From NCBI GenBank assembly GCA_019671005.1, contig CM033718.1, positions 22,076,014 to 22,140,013 on the forward strand: a stretch of 64,000 nt of DNA, in the 5' to 3' direction. The translations under genes and the position numbers were made by a program. Below, in pieces: positions 33,578 through 44,090 of the stretch (its first letter is position 1; each line of letters opens with the position of its first letter). The DNA is from Hibiscus mutabilis. Its lineage: Eukaryota > Streptophyta > Magnoliopsida > Malvales > Malvaceae. A model generated the notes under the pieces. That model ran no database searches, was not told the DNA's origin, and was given only the letters and a program-made list of their open reading frames with translations.

Positions 33578-35149
33578 ATGTCAAATGATCATTCATCGTC
33601 TATTGCAGCACTTGAACCAAACCCAATAGCCATTGCCGAAACATATTTTTCTACGTCAGTAACTGATTAATCAAATTTTGTTACACAGTTACTAATGTAC
33701 CACCCACAATTTGGTTTTATAGATGCCTTCAACACCGATCCTTCCTTTTCTGAACAACCCCTTTCACCATCTTTTGTTTTGAGCTCATCTGAAATTCCTT
33801 CACCACCGGCCAGTCTGCATGCGCCTAGTAAGAACCCCGAGCGTAACCGACGTGGTGGGTCCTATGTTGTTCTAGTCGAGGAAATATTACAAGGCTTGTT
33901 GAATTTTGACAATGAGGAATATCGTAAACGGTATAATTTGATTCGGCATAGGCCATTTCCGGATTGTAAGTATATCTCTTTGTTTACTCCTGACTGTTTA
34001 CGCTTACGTGATGTTGTGTTTGGATACTTTGATGCTATTGGATGATCATTATATGTTGAAATTAAATGAGGTGCATTTTATGAGTTTTATTCTACATTTC
34101 ACTTTGCACGATCAAATCGAATTACTGTCAACTCTCCTGCGGTTGTTTCTTTTCGGTTGCTAGGACAACATTTCTTTCTTTCTCTTTCTGAATTTAATGT
34201 TGTGATAGGTTTCGTTAATTGGCACGCCTGAGAAGAGGCATGGTCATTAATTCCACATCGGAAAGGAAAATGGAGGTCTTGGGATATAAATACGGTGACA
34301 CTGTACATCCTATTAGACATGTCTTTTGGGAAGAGGGTAATGGCCCCGTGACAAGTGGTATCAGAGCGACCCTTTGACTGCCCGATTTCATGCCGAGTGC
34401 CCATGAGTGGGGTAGGCAGGGTAGACAACTGTGACAAGGTAGCCCATCACTAGAGCGGAAGCTCGTGACGAGGGCGTCACGAGGTTGAGTGGGGGAGAAT
34501 GTCACGCCTGAGAAGAGGCGGGGTCATTAATCCCACATCGGAAAGGAAAAGGGAGTTCTTGGGATATAAATACGGTGGCACTGCGCATCCTATTAGACAT
34601 GTCTTTTGGGAAGAGGGTAATGGCCCCGTGACATAATGATGTTGCCTCTCCTGGTTATCTTACTTCTTACCTTAAGATGCCACAGGATTTTGATGCCGAT
34701 GTTGCTTATTCAACACTTAATGGTTTAGTAAGTAGACCATTTAATGCCAAAACAGCTAAGGCGTTATCGATTCATGACCCTGCTTTGTGATACATTCATC
34801 ATTTTCTTGTCTTTAACTACTCAAGAAGAAACGATTCTTCTTCTTCCTTGAGTAAAATTGAGTTGTCCTTTTTATGGTATATGATGATAGGGTATAAGGT
34901 AAATTTGAGATTTTGGTTTGCCAGGGCCTTTGAAGATGTTATTCGAGCCCATCTCACCTTATTTTGGGTCTTTACATTAATCATCTTGTTGTACATTTAT
35001 TTGCATCCACTATTGATTTTTCTCCTCTTACTTACGTTTTTTCTATGGATGTCTTAGATGAATTTTTATTGGATTCTATGGGGTTGCATGCAGGCACCCC
35101 TACTTCTTTTCACCTTTTTCCTCTAGATAATCGAACTGACCAAAGATAA
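33578..35149 (+). pseudogene. Athila env-like (ATHILA ORF-1 type) gene, interrupted by a TRIM
   Basis: The frame opens MSNDHSSSIAALEPNPIAIA, with an early stop. It continues through 33695-34045 (RNRRGGSYVVLVEEILQGLL, RHRPFPDCKYISLF, RLRDVVFGYF), then in shifted frames to LLGQHFFLSLSEFNVVIGFVN, where the TRIM sits. It resumes DVASPGYLTSYLKMPQDF, LVSRPFNAKTAKALS, IHHFLVFNYSRRN, LSFLWYMMIGYKVNL, INHLVVHLFASTIDFSPLTY and MGLHAGTPTSFHLFPLDN. This is the order of the plant ATHILA ORF family (an uncharacterised gene in the env position). At least three frameshifts or stops besides the TRIM make it inactive. Recognition is by motifs only. Confidence 0.65.
34220..34633 (+). mobile_element. TRIM element T (414 bp) inside the Athila env-like ORF
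   Basis: A terminal-repeat retrotransposon in miniature: two 134-bp LTRs (34220-34353 and 34500-34633), a tRNA-iMet primer site TGGTATCAGAGC (34356-34367) and a polypurine tract TGGGGGAGAA (34490-34499). The LTRs differ at about 9 of 134 positions. They end CGTGACA and contain CCACATCGG and a GGGATATAAATAC TATA box. TAAT flanks both sides (34216-34219 and 34634-34637). Removing the element and one copy rejoins the interrupted reading frame (GFVN/DVASPG). No coding capacity. Confidence 0.9.
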
Positions 35150-36157
35150 TGAGTTTTCCAAAAGTGCAACACTCATCCACCCATATCGGAGGAACGAGAA
35201 CCCAACATCCCGACTTGCATATCCGACCTCGAGTCTTGTTTAGACACCATTGAATCCAATTAGAGGAAATCCTATCCCTTCTTTGGCAGAACAACTCTTG
35301 CCAGCCCCGAGTGCAGCGATAAACATGGGGAGTATTTTGCCCCTTTCTCATTTGCTTTTACCTTGTTTAATCCGTATTGGGGCAATACTTATTAAGTGAG
35401 GGTTGGAATCGAATTTCGCCTTGCTTATTCATGATTGTTTAAGAGCTTATTTTGATGCTTATGATTGTCCTTTGTCTAGACCGACTTAGGAGTTTTTCTT
35501 TAATCCTTTAGTGCCATGCTTGAATTAATTGGGTTACACATATATAAGCTGGTTTGAGCACTTTAATGAATTTGATAAATGCTTTTAACTTAGTGGTACA
35601 ACTTTCAGTCTTGCTTAAATATGAGTTTGGTTTTGTATAGCTAATTTTTGTTTGACATTGTCATCAAGTGTGTTGCTTCATGGTGTGACGGTTGTGAGTG
35701 GTAACTCGAGAAACGTGACCGGATTGGAGGCTGGGGCAAAGTGCTTGGATTGTCATCTCGTTTCTAGTACAAAGATCTGAGTGACGAGTCAGTTTACATA
35801 GTTAAAAATGATGATGAGGAAAAAAAGAAAAAAAAAGAAAGATACAAAGAGGGAGGAGAAATAAAACTCACACTCCAACAATCGTCCACCATAAGGAAGA
35901 AGGCTAGTCTTGGTTCAATGATGTCTTAACCCCAAAAGTGAACAAACAAAAATTCTACATAGTTGATTGTTGTTCACTCAGTTGACTGCTTTTGTTGATA
36001 CATTTTTATTGCCCTTACATGATTATATTGTTTAACTCTTTCGATCTAAGCATGTTTTTAGGATTTTAGTGAAACTTTTGAGTAAGTTTTAACTAGGTGA
36101 CAAGAGTGAAAATTAGAATATGTTTGAGGACAAGCATTGAATAAGTGAGGGGGGATT
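35150..36157 (+). other. Athila 3' region and polypurine tract
   Basis: About 1 kb of noncoding sequence after the env-like ORF, ending in the purine run GTGAGGGGGGA (about 36145-36155) directly before the LTR. No other feature is supported. Confidence 0.6.
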
Positions 36158-37628
36158 TGATAAGTGTAAAATATTTCGTATTATTAGTGATATTTATTCC
36201 TCAAATTTTTCTTGGATATGACTAATTTGTCATTGGTTAGGGATTGTTTTGGTTAGGAGCTTCGTTGGACTTTTTCATTCCGAAGCTATCAATTGAAGGC
36301 AGATCGAATTATCTCAAAGTCAGAATTCGGAATTATCTTAAGGATAAATGCCTGGGAGATAAATATGAAATTATTCAGAAGATAAAACTGAATTCAACTA
36401 TGTAACACCCACAATTGACTTATAGTGATTATATTAATAAGAATAATATAGAAATAAGTTAAGTGGCTAGTTTAATGTTGCATGGGACCGAAATGAGAAG
36501 TTGAGAAAAAAAGGGCAGAATGTAGGTGACCATTTTAGGAACTAACTAAAAGTTTGGTTTTGCATGTTAAATCAAATGTTAATAAAGAAGTTAAGAGTTG
36601 GCATTTTCTAATAAGCCCACGTGTGAGGGTATTACAAAGTAGAACCACATGTTTCAAATTAATTATCTTTATCATTTGTGATAAATCATTGGTTTAAATT
36701 TAATCCACTAGTTTAAAGTATTTATCTCTTACTTTATCTTCGATTTAAGATATTTGTTATTTTATCTTTTTAGGATTCTCGGGTATAAATAACCCCTGAG
36801 GTTCAACATTTGAACTCAGAATTAAATTTGTAATTTCTTTGGTTATTTTTAATGAAGCTATATTTTTTTTTACTTTCTTATCTATTTATTTTTTATACCA
36901 TAATGCTAAGCATGACCCAATCCATGCTTAGCTAAACTTCCAATTAGCCTAAAGCTTTGCGATCACTCGATTCTAAATCGTGAGAATTGAATTTGCACTT
37001 AACAACTCTGACAAATTATTCTTTGAATCTATGTAAACTAGGAGCGGAAATCGGCCATTACTTTAAAAGTTACTACATCTTCAACTCAAAAAGTCGACGT
37101 TGATTTGAAAGGTGTTTTGGCTTGTGGTTTTGGAGTCGGATCGGTTGGTCGTAATCCAGCTTTTTTATGAAAAAAACTTATCGGCGATCCACTAAGGGGA
37201 ATCAAGATCAGGTTCAATTCTCAAAGAGAAACTATAACTTGAGTTGGGCACTTCCAGAACTCAAAATTGTCTTGGCGCTAACGGCGATAGACATGGTTAG
37301 ACCAGCAAAGATCAGATTCAAAGATAAACTTGGAAATCACGATTAACCGGAGAAAAGAGTTAGCTGTGAGAGTTGGGCCTTTTAGATTGTAACCAGCATA
37401 CTATCACGAAGGAAAACTTTATTTCGATGATTGATAGAGATTGAGGCTAGCAAAGTCTAAGGCTAAACCATCATAATTAAATCCTTTCTTTACAATTTAT
37501 TGTTTTTATTCATATTTTATTTTTACTTAATTACTCTAACCCCCTTTTTTTATTTCCCAGTTAAATATGGTTGAAACAAAGAAGAGACATTGGAATTTTC
37601 TTAGCCCCTGTAGATCTACCTATTGGGA
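36158..37628 (+). repeat. Athila 3' LTR, apparently cut by element F
   Basis: It starts TGATAAGTGTAAAATATTTC after the purine tract. Near its end it reads GCCCCTGTAGATCTACC, similar to the CCCTGTGGATTCGACC seen near Athila LTR ends. The sequence then changes to the end of element F at 37629. No 5' LTR partner is left in the window for comparison, so the right limit is set by F. Confidence 0.65.
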
Positions 37629-38862
37629 TGATTAATCAACTCGATTTGGCCAAGAGGGGGTGAATTGACACTTTTAAAAATGAAGGGAAGCAAAAGAATG
37701 TAAAAAAAATGTGACATAAGGAATTTATAGTGGTTCAAGCTTCTAATAAGCTCTACTTCCACTACCTTAGCTCCCCACTAAGAATTTCAAACAATTTCAC
37801 TAGAAATTCTTGTCCTTTTCTAGGCTTAGGAGGAAACCGTTACAAAGATCAAAGCTTTCTACCCAAAGCTTGATCAAGTTCACTCAATTTACAAAAAAGA
37901 ATGGAAAATAATAAAATACCTCTCAAAGGTGAATAATTTTCCCAAATTACAATTTCACTCAACCCAAACTTGAAAGAAAGAATTACAAATATGCTCACTC
38001 AAGAGGGTTACAAAGGATTTGACTTTAATAACATCAAAAGGTTGGATTTTTGCTTGAATGCTTGAAAGTTGTTCAATGAATGTTCAATAGTTGTTGTAGT
38101 TTTGGAGACTTGATTTTATATCCCTTCATTGATTTCTAACCATTTGGGTGGTTGAGATCATCAATAGAGTCGTTGGGCTGCTTTCTTCTTGCAATAAATG
38201 TTGTTTGGTAACCTACCATATCGATACACGAGGAGCCGTATCAGTACCTGCCATAAGAAGAAATAGCCGTTGTACAAAGGGGCATCGATACATTTAAGGG
38301 TGTATCGAAACGAGTATAGAGTAAAATCAAGGGCGTATCGATACGGTATATCAGTATTGGTATGGTTTTAGCTCACTGGAATCTAAGGAAAAAGTCCAAG
38401 GGAAATTGCATCGATACGCCTAGGGGGCATATCGATACGGGTTAACCAATTTTCAAAGTTTGGTGATTCCCATAACTGATAAGGCAACAGTCATACTTTA
38501 AATGCAAAGATTTTGAAGATCTTAACACTCCGTATTAATACAGGTGAATTCGTATCGGTACACTTAACCAAAACAATAAACCTAGATGAAGGCTGTATCA
38601 AAACGGGATAAGCCGTATTGATACGATTTTGCAAATGAAATTTTAGTAGTCAAAAATCGTATCGATACGCCCGGGCGTAATTGGTTAATTTGAGTATGAA
38701 ACACTTAGAAATTTTTTTAGGGTTTTAAGTTTTTGACTTAGAACAATTTTAGGTTCAAATCCTTGTCATTTTTGTGAGACTTTGAGTACTTAAAAATTTA
38801 TTTACCTTTACAATTTGGTCCTTAAACAATTTGCTATATCAAAATCAAAAATACGTTTTACA
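37629..38862 (-). repeat. Element F 3' LTR (1234 bp)
   Basis: On the minus strand it begins TGTAAAACGTATTTTTG right after the polypurine tract and ends TTGATTAATCA. It carries about eight CGTATCGATACG-like palindromes (38216-38669) and a TATA box GATATAAAA at 38122-38114. CACCCCCTCTTGG near the end resembles other SIRE-type LTRs. The exact end is inferred from the TG/CA rule. Confidence 0.7.
38114..38669 (-). promoter_or_regulatory. LTR promoter of F: palindrome cluster plus TATA box
   Basis: Perfect or near-perfect CGTATCGATACG motifs lie at 38658-38669, 38613-38626, 38427-38441, 38408-38420, 38333-38346 and 38216-38228, with degenerate ones between. The last is 94 nt before the TATA box at 38122. 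A promoter role is inferred from this layout. Confidence 0.55.
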
Positions 38863-38877
38863 ATCTCCCCTTTTTTG
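38863..38877 (-). other. Polypurine tract of element F
   Basis: The minus strand reads AAAAAAGGGGAGAT(T) and then TG. This matches the long purine tract of SIRE-type elements. Confidence 0.75.
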
Positions 38878-39210
38878 ATATAACAAAACACCCCTTTCTT
38901 TAAGACTAAAATATATAGTTTTGAAAAACTTTTGAAAAATTTAGCTCTTTTACTTCTCCCCATTTTTGTTAGATCAAAATCAATAGGATATGAATAAAGC
39001 AAGATATAAACATTAAATAGCTCCAAGCATAAAAAAAACATAATAATCATTGAGAATTCAAAGCATAAAAGATTCAAAGCAACATAAGGAAATCCAACTT
39101 AATTCCTAAAAACATAAACCAAAGAAATTAAACCTAAGCATAAGAGTTCATAAACAAATAACATAGTTGCATATAACTAATCCTAATATGATATGATATG
39201 ATATGCATGA
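38878..39210 (-). other. 3' spacer of element F between env-like ORF and polypurine tract
   Basis: About 330 bases, AT-rich, with a second purine-rich stretch AAAAATGGGGAGAAG near 38955-38969 that looks like an extra polypurine tract. No ORF of note. Confidence 0.5.
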
Positions 39211-39213
39211 TGC

Positions 39214-39544
39214 CTAAGAGTCATCTTCATCGTCTTCTTCTTCATCCTCTTCAACTTTATCATTGGCATTGGATTGTCGCCATTCTCCATAAAAAGCTGT
39301 AAGAGATATGTCCATGGATGCTTGACGATTCTCAATGAAAGTAACTCTTTCCTCCAAAGATGTGAAATGAGTGTCAATAGAGTCAAACTCGGAGGTCATA
39401 GGAGTATCCAAAGATGCAATACTAGTGCCCGAAGATGTAAATTGCTCATTGAGATAGGCCATGAGAGCATCAAGGGAAGGTTGGGCTACCGGAGCTTGAG
39501 GAACTTGAAGAGCCACCACCGGAGTAGGTTGAGCACCTTGAGGG
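39214..39544 (-). pseudogene. Env-like ORF of F, C-terminal exon-like part (left of element D)
   Basis: Continuing the frame from 56120 after removal of D, it reads LPQGAQPTPVVALQVPQAPV (a proline-rich linker), then a predicted coiled coil (SIDTHFTSLEERVTFIENRQ) and an acidic tail EEDEEEDDEDD before the stop. The frame is open here. The acidic, coiled-coil C terminus fits the third ORF of SIRE-type elements. Function unknown to me; the protein was probably not a working glycoprotein, since I see no membrane segment. Confidence 0.65.
39540..39544. other. Target-site duplication of element D (left copy, GAGGG)
   Basis: GAGGG precedes the LTR TGTTGGAGTATG. The same five bases follow the other LTR at 56120-56124. 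Confidence 0.95.
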
Positions 39545-41066
39545 TGTTGGAGTATGCCCAAAGATCAATCATAAGATGATTATAAATGTCATTTGTTATT
39601 TACCTTGTTTATTCATAAAAAGGCATTGCCATTATTATTTTCAGTTACAATTCTGCGTGCATAAATAAACTGAATTATAATAAAGTCCTTAGAATAATTT
39701 GGTTATTCTTAAATGTCCTTAGTTGAGTATTATTGTGGGAATGGACAACAATAATGCATTTAGACTAATATGTAGTTGATTGATGATAAAGTGTTGTCAT
39801 TAACATGGAGATGTCAAAATCAATACATAAGTATGTGTTAGAGAATGACATACTGGACTGACCCGCTATGAGCATGTTTTTTGGATTATTATGTGACAGT
39901 CACAACATTGCTCATAGTGATAACTACATGTATGATCCTCAGGCTTGAGATCATCATTATTTCAACATCGTGAGTGACATATTTTGATACAGACAAACGT
40001 GTACAATCTAGATATAAAGGACAAAAGGATTTCAACTATGCAAGTGTGACTGTTCCATGACTTGTGTCCAATCTAGATATAAAGGACAAAAGGATGTAAT
40101 ACATGAAAAAGAGTTAATCACGAAAAAGGTTATGTCAAATCATGATTTCTTGTAAATTAGGTGACAATGATATATTTCTAGATGTCACTCATGGTTTGTA
40201 ATATTAGAAATGTTCTAATATTTACTACTAACGTTACATGAACCTACAGGGTCACACCCATAGTTGAAATGGGCATATATTAAATGAATTATATATGTAC
40301 AAATTTGTTGTACACGAATTTAGTTAAATTAATATTATATATACATAATTTAACTATTGGGTAATTATTAAAAGAAAAATAATTATTGTAATTGCGACTC
40401 TTTTAATATATAAATAATATAATTCTATTTAAATTAATATATATATATATTAAAATCCTAATTATAGTTGAAATAAGATTATATATATTTAATATATATA
40501 TTGAAATCCTAATTAAAGTTGAATTGAGATTATATATATTTAATATATATATATATATTTTTTTGAAATCCTAATTAAGTTGAATTTTGATTATATATTT
40601 AATATATATATATATATTGAAATCCTAATTAAGTTGAATTGAGATTATACATATATTTAATATATATATTAAAATACTAATTAAAGTTAAATTGGGATTA
40701 TATATATTTAATATATATATTGAAATCCTAATATGAGTTGAATTGGGATTTTAAAGGCTATATAAAGGCATGAGAGATCTAGAGTCATGAATGCTTTTTG
40801 GTTGGTTCTAAATAGTTTAGAGAGTTTTTATATGCTCTTTTTTCAACCGGGTGAAGGGAGGTTTTAGAGGTCGAGTGTTATCATTGCGGTTTAGGAATCG
40901 ACATCGTGGAATTTGATTGAATATCTATCTCCTCCAAATTGCAATTCTCAATTTTAAATAGGTAATTCTTTATCCTTATTCATATTTATTATTCCTATAT
41001 ACATGGATCTATGGTGATAATCACCGGATAATTTTAAGTTGAATGGGGTGTATACATATGATTTAA
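39545..41066 (+). repeat. Element D 5' LTR (about 1.5 kb)
   Basis: It starts TGTTGGAGTATGCCC. It contains a tandem ATCCTAATTAAAGTTGAATT array (40430-40745), a TATA-like GCTATATAAAGGC near 40760, and ends about where CACCGGATAATTTTAAGTTG and GGGGTGTATAC line up with the end of the 3' LTR. Relative to the 3' LTR it has lost about 300 bases near 40010-40270 and carries a local repeat of CAATCTAGATATAAAGGACA. The exact right end is uncertain by about 8 bases. Confidence 0.85.
40430..40745 (+). repeat. LTR-internal AT-rich tandem array
   Basis: Units of about 50-65 bp containing GAAATCCTAATTAAAGTTGA and a TATATATTTAATATATATAT stretch, five to six copies. The 3' LTR has the same array expanded and partly duplicated (55390-55750 and 55821-56030). 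Confidence 0.8.
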
Positions 41067-41068
41067 TA

Positions 41069-41083
41069 TGGTATTAAAAGCCA
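41069..41083 (+). other. Degenerate primer-binding site of element D
   Basis: TGGTATTAAAAGCCA corresponds to the tRNA-iMet site TGGTATCAGAGCCA with three changes. Confidence 0.65.
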
Positions 41084-41412
41084 ATTAAATACAATATGGA
41101 TTTAGGTTTTAATTACTTGGATGATGTAATTGTATGAGATACATGTTATTTTTCGATTTATTTAGTGAATATATGATATTTGTACGAGCAAAACTATTCA
41201 ATCATGGTTAATCTGTTAATCTAGTTAAAAGATGTTCCTAAGATCGATGATTAAGAGTTAATCATCAGGATCTTTGTCGATAAAGTTTGAAATATTATAT
41301 GTTAATTGTTAACATATTCAATATGGAGTTTTAGGTTTTTAGATTGTGGAATCTTGATTGAGTATTTATCTCCTACGCGGGTTATAGTTATATATTAGAC
41401 TAATGGTTAGTC

Positions 41413-42919
41413 TATAGTATTGGAGTATGCCCAAAGACCAATTATGAGATGGTTGTAAAAGACATACTTATTTTATCTTGTTTATTAATAAGAAGCCATT
41501 ATTATTATTTCAGTCCTATTTTGTGTATCTATAAATAAATTGAATTATAATAAAGTCTTTAGAATAATATAGTCATTCTTGAATGTCCTTAGTCAATAAT
41601 TATTGTGGGCTTGGACAACAATAATGTATTAAGACTAATATGTAGTTGATTGATGAAAAAGTGTTGTTATTGACATGGAGATGTCAAAATCAATACATAA
41701 GTATATGCTAGGGAATTAGGGAATGACATAAAAGAAAAATAATGATTGTACTTTTATGAGCATGTTTCTTGGATTATTATGTGATAAAACAACATTGCTC
41801 ATGGTGATAACTACATGTATGATCCTCGGACTTGAGATCATCATTATTTCAACATCGTGGGTGACATATTTTGATTGGGATCAATATATTTAATATATAT
41901 ATATACATTATAAAGATAATTAAATTTGATATGTCACAATCCATATATTTAAATATGGTTGATCAAGAAAGAATTTGTCCCTCCTACATAATAGGAGTAA
42001 TATCAAAGGCCATTTGATTGAGTGAGACTAGAAAATGCATGGCCATATCGAATGAATTGATATGGGATATCATAGTTATTCATTTATAATAGTCTACTCA
42101 AGATATCAAGAAACATTAGATGGACTATAAAGTGTGATTAATCCATGACTTTTGTTGAAATCTAGATATGAGTTGAAAAAGGATGAAATGCATAAAAGAA
42201 GTTAATCACGGAAAAAGTTTAAAATGAACCACAATTTCATGTAACCTAGGTAGCAATGATGTATTGCTAGATGCCACTCATTGCTTGTAATATTAGAATT
42301 GTTGGATATTACTACTAACGTTACATGGGTGAACACGAGAGGGTCACATTATGATTGAAATGAACAAATATCGACTATATAGCATGTGTACAAACTTGTT
42401 CCAAATTCAAAATTCCAGATTTTAAAAATTGTTAATTTCGCTTTTATACATATGTTAATATTTGATAAGTTATTGTAATTATCAAATACTATATATATGT
42501 ATCTCTTTAAAAGTAACCTAATTAAAGTATAATTAGATTACATGTTTAATTATATTCAGTTAAATATATTATATATTTAAAGAATCCGAAGTAATTAGAA
42601 TTAGGTTTTTGAATGCTATATAAAGGTATAAAGTCTAGCAGCCAAAATATGCCTTTTTCAAAAATCATCTCTAACAGTTACAGAAGAGAAAATTGTTCGT
42701 TTTATTTGGGTGGACTACGTAGAGGTCGGAACGCTGCTGTGACGACTCGGATTCGATTTGTATTCTCCTATACTCGCCATGGAATTCTAGATTGGATGAG
42801 GTAATGTTTTTTATCCTTTATCACCCCGAATTTGTCCCTTATACATGGATCACTGGTGGATTACGCCGGATAATTTTTCCGCTGCGCCATGGGGTGTACT
42901 GGCGTTTCCCCACATATAG
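41413..42919 (+). mobile_element. Solo LTR H with TSD TATAG, inserted in the leader of D
   Basis: A 1497-bp LTR (41418-42914) related to, but clearly diverged from, the LTRs of D. It starts TATTGGAGTATGCCC (TG mutated to TA) and ends CCCCACA. Identical TATAG duplications flank it at 41413-41417 and 42915-42919. No internal sequence is present, so it is the product of LTR-LTR recombination of a related copia element. Confidence 0.9.
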
Positions 42920-44090
42920 ATTTCGTGTGGGAAAGTAACAAAAGTTGTTTCAGTAAAAAAACCTCATGGATTTTAAAATACTAAAAAATCGCGATAATGT
43001 TGATAAAAATTATCAAATCGTGAGGTTTTTTACACAGCAATTAAGATGCTGGTATTAAAAAATAAAATTCCGCCGCTGGCCGGAACCCCGCAAGAGGCTT
43101 GACCCTTGCGTAGGAACAATCTGGTAAGACCTTAATAGCAAACCACGTTGTTATTATGTTTGATAAGCACGGTGTTTGGAATGCATAGTTATAGCCCAAT
43201 GATCCATCTAGTTTTATTTATAAGGTTTTATAAATATGGCATGCGTGTCGTGCCTTTCTCTACTTTTATTGTAATTCTCTTCTCATCTTACTCCCTCGTA
43301 TGTAAAATGAGTTTTTGAAATTGTAATCTATACGAAGAAACATGAACCAGAGGAACGGAAGTATGGGCCGACAGAAAGATGCTTGAGAAGTGTTTTTATC
43401 CTTAGAATAATTTGGTTCTCCCATTAGCTTGGGACGGGCCACCTTAGGATATGGGCTATAACTATTGCATTCATATTTACTGCCTTTTATATACGTGATA
43501 AAATGAATGTATGAGATTCATGCTAGTTAATTGATAAGATCAAATTGTTAAATTGTGAGATAATATTCACAAAACCCCTCAATAAAATATTAAGTCTTTT
43601 ATTGTTTCCCAATGTTAACCCTCGTTAAAGTCTAGATCGATACAATGTAGGTTCTGCTAAAGCGAAGTGCTTGTATCTATCTTGGCCAAACGCGAAGAAT
43701 AAGCAAATGATATTCATTGGTTGTAATATTGGTTAAAGACATAACTAGGTTACTCTAATATAATTAGAAAACCTAAAAGTTAGTTATTTGGATAACCATA
43801 AGATGATTATGAATAAGAGTTGTTCACCAAATGAAGGAGTTACATGAGATGTAATTAGCAAGTGCTGCTTACCTAGATAAACCATACTCTTAAGAAAAAA
43901 GCCAAAGCTGACTTAAGAGAATGTGAAATTTGGATCCTTGCCCACTAGAAAAACTTTACATAAAGTATTTTCGACATTAATATTTGAGGGTTATTAATTT
44001 TAATAAAAAATAGTGGGAGTATAAAGACCTTTTATAAACAAACTTGGTAAAAAGTACTCAATATTCATATTTTATTGTTGTAAACTTATT
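42920..44090 (+). other. Leader of element D between solo LTR H and gag
   Basis: No coding sequence recognised. It contains an inverted repeat around 42958-43030 (AAAAACCTCATGGATTTT against AAATCGTGAGGTTTTTTA) and otherwise plain AT-rich sequence. Confidence 0.5.

Larger units (their letters stand above)
17783..37628 (+). mobile_element. Element G: decayed Athila (Ty3/gypsy), split by elements A and TRIM T
   Basis: On the plus strand the order is gag, protease region, a pol remnant, an env-like/ATHILA ORF, a polypurine tract and the start of a 3' LTR. Element A (18020-30780) sits inside gag and a TRIM (34220-34633) inside the env-like ORF. RT, RNase H and integrase are deleted. The 5' LTR and primer site are missing, since Athila sequence starts abruptly at about 17783. 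The 3' LTR is cut at 37628 by element F. It is the oldest identifiable layer of this nest. Confidence 0.8.

Noticed and set aside
34220..34633. Cassandra-type TRIM with 5S rRNA sequence
   Set aside because: The LTR has no 5S promoter-like sequence; only general TRIM features are present.
41418..42914. Second LTR read as the true 5' LTR of element D
   Set aside because: The LTR at 39545 is much closer to the 3' LTR and shares the GAGGG duplication with it, while 41418-42914 has its own TATAG duplication.
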